A DNA stretch of 11,148 nucleotides from Pseudorhodobacter sp. Lineage in GTDB: Bacteria > Pseudomonadota > Alphaproteobacteria > Rhodobacterales > Rhodobacteraceae. Below the pieces are notes generated by a model. The model searched no databases. It was not told the origin of the DNA and saw nothing but the letters and a program-made list of their open reading frames with translations. Every line of letters starts with the position of its first letter. Position 1 is the first letter of the stretch. The translations under genes were made by a program, and so were the position numbers. Positions 6,522-11,148 of this stretch are shown in pieces. The DNA lies in contig JACMNW010000065.1 of the NCBI GenBank assembly GCA_014378345.1, positions 1-11,148 of the forward strand, written 5' to 3'.

Positions 6522-7532
6522 ATGCCGAAGGCAATTCCCCTGCGCCATGATTGGACCCGATCTGAGGCAGAGGCGCTGTATACCGCGCCGCTGATGGACC
6601 TGTTGTATCAGGCACAAACAGTGCATCGCGCGCATTTTGACCCTAACCGCGTGCAACGCAGTAAACTTTTAAGCATCAAGACAGGCGGCTGCGCCGAAGA
6701 CTGCACCTATTGTTCGCAATCTGCCGTGAACGGATCACAGCTGTCAGCGTCCAAGTTGATGGAAGTGGAGCGCGTGTTGGCTGAAGCGCGCAAAGCCAAA
6801 GCGGGCGGTGCGACGCGCTATTGCATGGGGGCTGCGTGGCGATCCCCCAAAGACCGCGATATGGCGGCACTGGCTGCGATGATTGGCGGCGTCAAGGCGA
6901 TGGGCATGGAAACCTGCATGACGCTTGGCATGCTGGACGATACCCAGGTATTGCGTCTGCGCGATGCGGGCTTGGATTACTACAACCACAACATCGACAC
7001 ATCGGAACGGTATTATTCCGAAGTGATTACGACCCGCACTTTCGCCGACCGGATTGATACCCTCGCCCGTGTGCGCGAAGCGGGTATCAAGGTGTGTGCG
7101 GGCGGTATTGTCGGCATGGGCGAGACACGGATGGACCGGATTGATATGCTGCTGACGTTGGCCAACCTGCCCGTGCATCCCGAATCTGTGCCGGTGAACA
7201 TGCTGATCCCGATGCCGGATACGCCGCTGGCGGATACTCCGCCCTTGGACCCGATTGAATTTGTGCGCACCATAGCGCTGGCGCGGATATTGATGCCGCA
7301 AAGCCATGTACGCCTTTCAGCTGGGCGGACCGCGATGAGCGATGAGATGCAGGCGATGTGCGTGTTTGCCGGGGCCAATTCGATCTTTGTTGGCGATACG
7401 CTGCTTACGGCGGATAACCCGGGTGAAGATGCGGACGACGCTTTGTTTGCCAAGCTGGGGTTGGTAGCAATGGATCTTCCGGTTTCCGCTTCACCGCACG
7501 CCGAAAACGCCCACGGTGTTGCTGCCCAATGA
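6522..7532 (+). CDS. bioB: Biotin synthase BioB
   Basis: BioB is the radical S-adenosylmethionine enzyme that inserts sulfur into dethiobiotin, the last step of biotin synthesis. The 336-residue product has the radical-SAM signature CAEDCTYC, with Cys57, Cys61 and Cys64 binding the [4Fe-4S] cluster. The residues expected to hold the sacrificial [2Fe-2S] cluster are all present: Cys101, Cys132, Cys192 and Arg264. They sit at a constant offset of four from the E. coli positions (97, 128, 188, 260). YNHNIDTS (154-161) and GGIVGMGE (194-201) are also typical. Length is close to E. coli BioB (346). The ATG follows AAGAGA by 5 bases and a candidate BioR operator by 12. It is the first gene of a bioBFDAC operon and its stop overlaps the bioF start by 4 bases. 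Confidence is very high. Confidence 0.98.
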   Translation: MPKAIPLRHDWTRSEAEALYTAPLMDLLYQAQTVHRAHFDPNRVQRSKLLSIKTGGCAEDCTYCSQSAVNGSQLSASKLMEVERVLAEARKAKAGGATRYCMGAAWRSPKDRDMAALAAMIGGVKAMGMETCMTLGMLDDTQVLRLRDAGLDYYNHNIDTSERYYSEVITTRTFADRIDTLARVREAGIKVCAGGIVGMGETRMDRIDMLLTLANLPVHPESVPVNMLIPMPDTPLADTPPLDPIEFVRTIALARILMPQSHVRLSAGRTAMSDEMQAMCVFAGANSIFVGDTLLTADNPGEDADDALFAKLGLVAMDLPVSASPHAENAHGVAAQ

Positions 7533-8653
7533 CAGCCTATCCCCGGCACGCACAGGCGCTTGCCGCACTTGCAGACCGGGGCAGGCTTCGCAGTTTGGCC
7601 CCGCGTCTGGGGCATGACTTTGCGTCCAATGATTATTTAGGCCTTGCCGGGTCTGACGTGCTGCGCGATGCCGCCCGCGCGGCGCTGGACCGGGGCGTTG
7701 CGGTAGGCGCGGGTGGGTCACGCCTGTTGCGCGGCAATGACAGCGAACACGAGGCGCTGGAGGCGCTGGCCGCGCGCCATTTCAGCACCGAAGCGGCACT
7801 ATTCATGGGCGGCGGATTTGCCGCCAACCAAGCCATTTTCGCCAGCCTGCCAATGCCGGACGACCTCGTTTTGTATGACGCGCTGATCCATGCCTCGGCA
7901 CATGACGGTATGCGGCTTGGCCGGGCGGAAACGCAGTCTTTCGTCCATAATGACGCCAACGATGCGCAGGCCCAGATCACCACATGGCGTACCAAGGGCG
8001 GCAAAGGCCGCATTTGGCTTGCTATTGAAAGCCTGTATTCCATGGGTGGCGATTTCGCACCCTTGGCCGATTTCGCGGCGCTGGCTGCGGCCCAAGACGC
8101 CGTGCTTGTGGTGGACGAAGCGCACGCAACCGGGCTTTACGGCCCCACCGGGCGCGGCCTGACCGAGGGCATGGCGCATGACGCTAACCTGTTGACATTG
8201 CACACCTGTGGCAAGGCGCTGGGCATATCGGGTGCGCTGATTTGCGGCGCGGCTGACCTGACCCAAACGCTGATCAACAAGGCGCGCGGGTTTATCTATG
8301 CGACCGCACCGTCACCCTTGAACGCCGCTCTTGTGGCGGCGGCATTGCACCATCTGCATGCCAATCCACAGCGCCGAACCGCGACCCAAGCGCTGGTTGA
8401 CCATGCCCATGCAACCGCCGCAAAGCATGGCTTTACTGGGTTACAGTCACAAATCCTGCCCATTCTTTTGGGCACTGATCAACGCGTCATGCAGGTTGCC
8501 AAAAGCTTGCAGCAGCGCGGCTATGATATTCGTGGCATCCGCCCCCCCACCGTGCCGCGTGGCACCGCACGACTGCGGATTTCCATCACGCTGAACACCA
8601 CTGCGGATGTGATCAGCCAGATGTTCGAAGACCTTGCACAGGTGACCGCATGA
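7529..8653 (+). CDS. bioF: 8-amino-7-oxononanoate synthase BioF
   Basis: BioF is the PLP-dependent enzyme that condenses pimeloyl-ACP (or pimeloyl-CoA) with alanine, releasing CO2, to give 8-amino-7-oxononanoate, the first step of ring assembly. The 374-residue product shows family landmarks in order: SNDYLGL (33-39), GAGGSRLLRGN (60-70), ESLYSMGGD (167-175), DEAHATG (196-202, with Asp196 and His199 contacting PLP) and the Schiff-base lysine Lys229 in HTCGKALG. It is close in length to E. coli BioF (384). The start overlaps the bioB stop as ATGA, and no strong ribosome binding site precedes it, so translation is probably coupled to bioB. Its own stop overlaps bioD in the same way. In the wider alpha-oxoamine synthase family it could be confused with Kbl or ALAS, but the operon settles it. 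Confidence 0.97.
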   Translation: MTAYPRHAQALAALADRGRLRSLAPRLGHDFASNDYLGLAGSDVLRDAARAALDRGVAVGAGGSRLLRGNDSEHEALEALAARHFSTEAALFMGGGFAANQAIFASLPMPDDLVLYDALIHASAHDGMRLGRAETQSFVHNDANDAQAQITTWRTKGGKGRIWLAIESLYSMGGDFAPLADFAALAAAQDAVLVVDEAHATGLYGPTGRGLTEGMAHDANLLTLHTCGKALGISGALICGAADLTQTLINKARGFIYATAPSPLNAALVAAALHHLHANPQRRTATQALVDHAHATAAKHGFTGLQSQILPILLGTDQRVMQVAKSLQQRGYDIRGIRPPTVPRGTARLRISITLNTTADVISQMFEDLAQVTA

Positions 8654-9279
8654 CGGCAGTCGTGATCACCGGCACTGATACCGATATCGGCAAAACCATC
8701 TTCGCGGCGGGTCTGACCCATGCGCTGCAGGCGCAGTATTGGAAACCCGTGCAAGCGGGCTTAGACGGCGAAACAGACAGCCAAACCGTTGCCCGTCTGT
8801 CGGGCGCGCAGACCCTGCCCGAGGCCTACCGTCTGATTATGCCCGCGTCGCCGCATCTGGCGGCTGAGGCGGAAGGGGTGGAGATTGACCCTGCCGAGCT
8901 GCACCTTCCGCACATCACTGGCCCCTTGGTGGTTGAGGCCGCAGGCGGCCTTATGGTGCCGCTGAACCGCCGGACCCTGTTCCTTGATGTCATCGCCACA
9001 TGGCAAGCCCCCGTGATCCTGTGCGCCCGCACGGCCCTTGGCACCATCAACCACTCGCTGCTATCGCTTGCCGCCCTGCGCCACGCAAGTGCATCGGTTC
9101 TAGGCATCGCCTTTATCGGTGATACAAACCCGGCTGTGGAGCGCACGATTTGCGACTTTGGCAATGTGCCCTATCTTGGGTGTTTGCCAAGGCTTGCAGC
9201 CCTGACACCCGCAACCCTGACCCAAGCCTTCGCCGCCCATATCGACCTTGCCACCATCCGCAAAGGCCTGCATCTGTGA
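8650..9279 (+). CDS. bioD: Dethiobiotin synthetase BioD
   Basis: BioD is the ATP-dependent carboxylase that closes the ureido ring of 7,8-diaminononanoate with CO2 to form dethiobiotin. The 209-residue protein is slightly shorter than E. coli BioD (about 225). It carries the P-loop GTDTDIGKT (8-16), KPVQAG with Lys32 corresponding to the catalytic lysine, an acidic DS pair at 43-44, PASPHLAAE (65-73), VEAAGGL (95-101) and LGTINHSLLS (130-139). In most homologues I recall, the fifth motif reads VEGAGG; here the first Gly is Ala96, a mild change that keeps Glu95. The start is an ATGA overlap with bioF, with AGGTG about 6 bases upstream. The stop overlaps the GTG start of bioA. Family and position agree. 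Confidence 0.96.
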   Translation: MTAVVITGTDTDIGKTIFAAGLTHALQAQYWKPVQAGLDGETDSQTVARLSGAQTLPEAYRLIMPASPHLAAEAEGVEIDPAELHLPHITGPLVVEAAGGLMVPLNRRTLFLDVIATWQAPVILCARTALGTINHSLLSLAALRHASASVLGIAFIGDTNPAVERTICDFGNVPYLGCLPRLAALTPATLTQAFAAHIDLATIRKGLHL

Positions 9280-10559
9280 CCCCGCACGACTTTGACCGCA
9301 CGCATCTGTGGCACCCCTATTCCAATGTCACCAAACCGGGCCCCACGCATATCGTGAAAAGCGCCGAAGGGGTGTGGCTGACGCTGGAGGATGGCACGCG
9401 GATGATCGACGCCATGTCCTCGTGGTGGCCGGTGATCCACGGCCACCGCCACCCGGCGCTGCTGACCGCCGCCCATTCGCAGCTGGACCGCCTGCCACAT
9501 GTGATGTTCGGCGGGCTGACCCATGCCCCCGCGATTGATCTGGGCAAGCGCTTGATTGCGATGCTGCCCGCTGGTCTTGACCGGATATTTTATTCCGATT
9601 CAGGGTCGGTCGCTGTTGAGGTTGCCCTAAAAATGGCCGTGCAATACCAAAACGCCACAGGCCGTCCGGACCGCACCCAATTTGCCACCATTCGTTCCGG
9701 CTATCACGGCGATACCTGGAAAGCGATGAGCGTCTGTGACCCCGATACAGGCATGCATCATCTGTTCCGGGGCGCGGTATCGGTCCAGCATTTCGCAGAA
9801 CGCCCGCCACTGCGCTTTGGTGATGATTGGACCGATGATGAGGCGCTAAACGGCATCGGCCCCCTGCGCGCCCTGCTGGCGCAAAACCAATCCCACATCG
9901 CCGCGTTAATCCTTGAACCCGTCGTGCAAGGCGCAGGTGGCATGTATTTCTACCACCCCAACTACCTGAACCACGCCCGCCAACTGTGCGACGACCACGG
10001 CATCCTGCTGATCTTTGACGAAATCGCCACTGGCTTCGGGCGCACAGGCCACATGTTTGCCACCGATTTTTGTGCCGTAATTCCCGATATCATCTGCTTG
10101 GGCAAGGCGCTGACGGGCGGCACCATGTCATTCGCCGCCACCATTGCGCGCCAGTCCGTCGCTGACGCGATCGGCCACGCATCCCCCGGTGCGTTCATGC
10201 ACGGCCCCACCTTCATGGCCAACCCGCTGGCCTGTGCTGTTGCCGGGGCCAGCCTTGATCTGCTGGCCACCGGCGATTGGAAAACCCGCGTCGCTGCCAT
10301 CGAAGCGCAGTTCACCGCAGACCTCGCCCCCGCCCGCACGATGCCGGGAGTGGCAGATGTGCGCGTGCTTGGCGCAATCGGCGTCATCGAGATGGATCAC
10401 GCCATCAGCGCAGATATTGCCCACGGCTATACCCGCGAAACCGGGGTTTATCTGCGCCCCTTTGGCCGCAACATTTACGCCATGCCGCCGTTTGTCACCA
10501 CGCCGGACGAGATGTCGCAGATCACCACCGCCATGATCCGGCTGGCGACGGTGATGTAG
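9276..10559 (+). CDS. bioA: Adenosylmethionine-8-amino-7-oxononanoate transaminase BioA (GTG start)
   Basis: BioA is a class III PLP aminotransferase that uses S-adenosylmethionine as amino donor to convert 8-amino-7-oxononanoate to 7,8-diaminononanoate. The 427-residue product is nearly the length of E. coli BioA (429). It shows HLWHPY (10-15, with substrate-contacting Tyr15), SSWWPV (48-53), YSDSGSVAVEVALKM (106-120), SGYHGDTW (141-148), FDEIATGFGRTG (247-258, with Asp248), the PLP lysine Lys277 in LGKALTGG, HGPTFMANPLAC (309-320) and Arg394 in LRPFGR. The GTG at 9276 was chosen because it forms a 4-base GTGA overlap with the bioD stop, has AAAGG 9 bases upstream, and puts the conserved HLWHPY near residue 10 as in homologues. 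The ATG at 9150 would add 42 residues translated over bioD. Confidence is very high. Confidence 0.97.
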   Translation: MTPHDFDRTHLWHPYSNVTKPGPTHIVKSAEGVWLTLEDGTRMIDAMSSWWPVIHGHRHPALLTAAHSQLDRLPHVMFGGLTHAPAIDLGKRLIAMLPAGLDRIFYSDSGSVAVEVALKMAVQYQNATGRPDRTQFATIRSGYHGDTWKAMSVCDPDTGMHHLFRGAVSVQHFAERPPLRFGDDWTDDEALNGIGPLRALLAQNQSHIAALILEPVVQGAGGMYFYHPNYLNHARQLCDDHGILLIFDEIATGFGRTGHMFATDFCAVIPDIICLGKALTGGTMSFAATIARQSVADAIGHASPGAFMHGPTFMANPLACAVAGASLDLLATGDWKTRVAAIEAQFTADLAPARTMPGVADVRVLGAIGVIEMDHAISADIAHGYTRETGVYLRPFGRNIYAMPPFVTTPDEMSQITTAMIRLATVM

Positions 10560-10565
10560 CCGCAG

Positions 10566-11148
10566 ATGCCCGCCGATCCTGCCCATGCTGATCAAAACCG
10601 CATCCAGCAAAGCTTTGCGCGCGGGCTGCAAAGCTATCACACGGCGTCTATAGCACAGGCGCAGATTGCAGCACTTTTGGCAGAGGCTTTGCAACAAGCA
10701 GGCGCGCCAGCCCGGTTTCAGCACGCGCTGGAATTTGGCTGCGGCACCGGGCATTTCACCCACGCGCTGCTGCAACGGTTCCGCATCAGCCACCTGATGC
10801 TGAATGATCTGGTTGCGGAAAGTGCGGCAACGCTTCAGATCTTTTTGCAAGACCACAAAACCCAAACCACATTCCACGCAGGCCCGATTGAAACCTTGCC
10901 GCTGCCGCCTGCACTTGATCTGATCGCCTCGGCTTCAACTGTGCAGTGGGTGGCTGATCCTGCGGCGCTGATCACCCGTTTGGCCCGCCACTTGGCCCCC
11001 GGCGGATGGCTTGCAATCAGCGGCTTTGGCCGCAGCCATTTCGAAGAACTGCAAGAAACGGAGGGTGCTGCGCGCGCGCCGTGCTACCTTGATCCGCAGG
11101 ACTGGCGGGCGATATTGCCCGCCCACATGACCGTGCATTCGCTGACCG
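10566..11148 (+). CDS. bioC: Malonyl-ACP O-methyltransferase BioC, 3' end cut by the window
   Basis: BioC methylates the free carboxyl of malonyl-ACP with S-adenosylmethionine, so that fatty acid synthesis can extend it to pimeloyl-ACP methyl ester. The visible 194 residues show an N-terminal helix typical of BioC (FARGLQSYHTASIAQAQIA, 17-35), the SAM-binding motif I LEFGCGTG (55-62), the acidic ND pair at 80-81 after motif I, TVQWVAD (125-131, matching the xQW motif of BioC), a post-motif LAPGGWLAISGFG (143-155) and HFEELQE (158-164). The start is the ATG at 10566, two codons after the bioA TAG and in the same frame. The ribosome binding site is weak, so coupling to bioA is likely. The frame is open to the window edge. 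It could be annotated as a generic class I methyltransferase, but operon position and the QW motif favour BioC. Confidence 0.9.
   Translation, partial: MPADPAHADQNRIQQSFARGLQSYHTASIAQAQIAALLAEALQQAGAPARFQHALEFGCGTGHFTHALLQRFRISHLMLNDLVAESAATLQIFLQDHKTQTTFHAGPIETLPLPPALDLIASASTVQWVADPAALITRLARHLAPGGWLAISGFGRSHFEELQETEGAARAPCYLDPQDWRAILPAHMTVHSLT

Noticed and set aside
5830..6615. Minus-strand open frame of 261 codons
   Set aside because: It lies opposite the transporter and bioB, spans the bioB leader, and its composition (His, Arg, Gln, Pro) is that of an antisense shadow.
9150..9275. Upstream ATG for bioA adding 42 residues
   Set aside because: The extension overlaps the end of bioD and has no counterpart in BioA proteins; the GTG at 9276 fits the overlap pattern of the operon.
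10128..10877. Minus-strand open frame of 249 codons
   Set aside because: It is antisense to the conserved C-terminal half of bioA and the start of bioC, with no recognisable domain.

Overview
This window looks like ordinary chromosome from an alphaproteobacterium, most likely a member of the Rhodobacterales. The coding sequence is GC-rich. The protein set fits that group: a MeaB GTPase, an HrpB helicase, a DUF1992 protein, and a biotin operon with a BioR-like operator, a regulatory type described in alphaproteobacteria. I see no tRNA, rRNA, CRISPR array, transposase, phage gene or foreign-looking block. The taxonomic placement is inferred from gene content and protein style, not from a database search.

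Left part (1-2437). The first 54 bases hold the start of a small minus-strand protein that runs off the left edge. Next is a minus-strand isocitrate lyase/PEP mutase superfamily enzyme (116-895). Across a 215-base divergent gap lies a small plus-strand DUF1992 protein (1111-1443). Convergent with it, 19 bases away, is the minus-strand GTPase MeaB (1463-2437), a chaperone for methylmalonyl-CoA mutase.

Middle part (2438-6369). A 104-base divergent gap carries candidate back-to-back promoters and leads into hrpB (2542-5061), a large DEAH-type helicase. After a 114-base gap comes a YbjJ-like major facilitator transporter (5176-6369).

Right part (6370-11148). A 152-base leader carries a pentanucleotide repeat across the transporter's stop codon, a GC-rich palindrome, and a candidate BioR operator just before bioB. 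The genes bioB, bioF, bioD and bioA follow with successive 4-base stop/start overlaps. A bioC reading frame starts 6 bases after the bioA stop and is cut by the right edge. BioC starts the pimeloyl arm by methylating malonyl-ACP. BioF, BioA, BioD and BioB carry out the four steps of ring assembly from pimeloyl-ACP to biotin. The esterase that must release pimeloyl-ACP (BioH, BioG or similar) is not in view and may lie beyond the right edge.

No gene-free stretch exceeds 300 bases. The longest is 896-1110. I found no undescribed system. The points most worth a second look are the operator before bioB, the in-frame bioA/bioC junction, the pentamer repeat, and the transporter next to the biotin operon.
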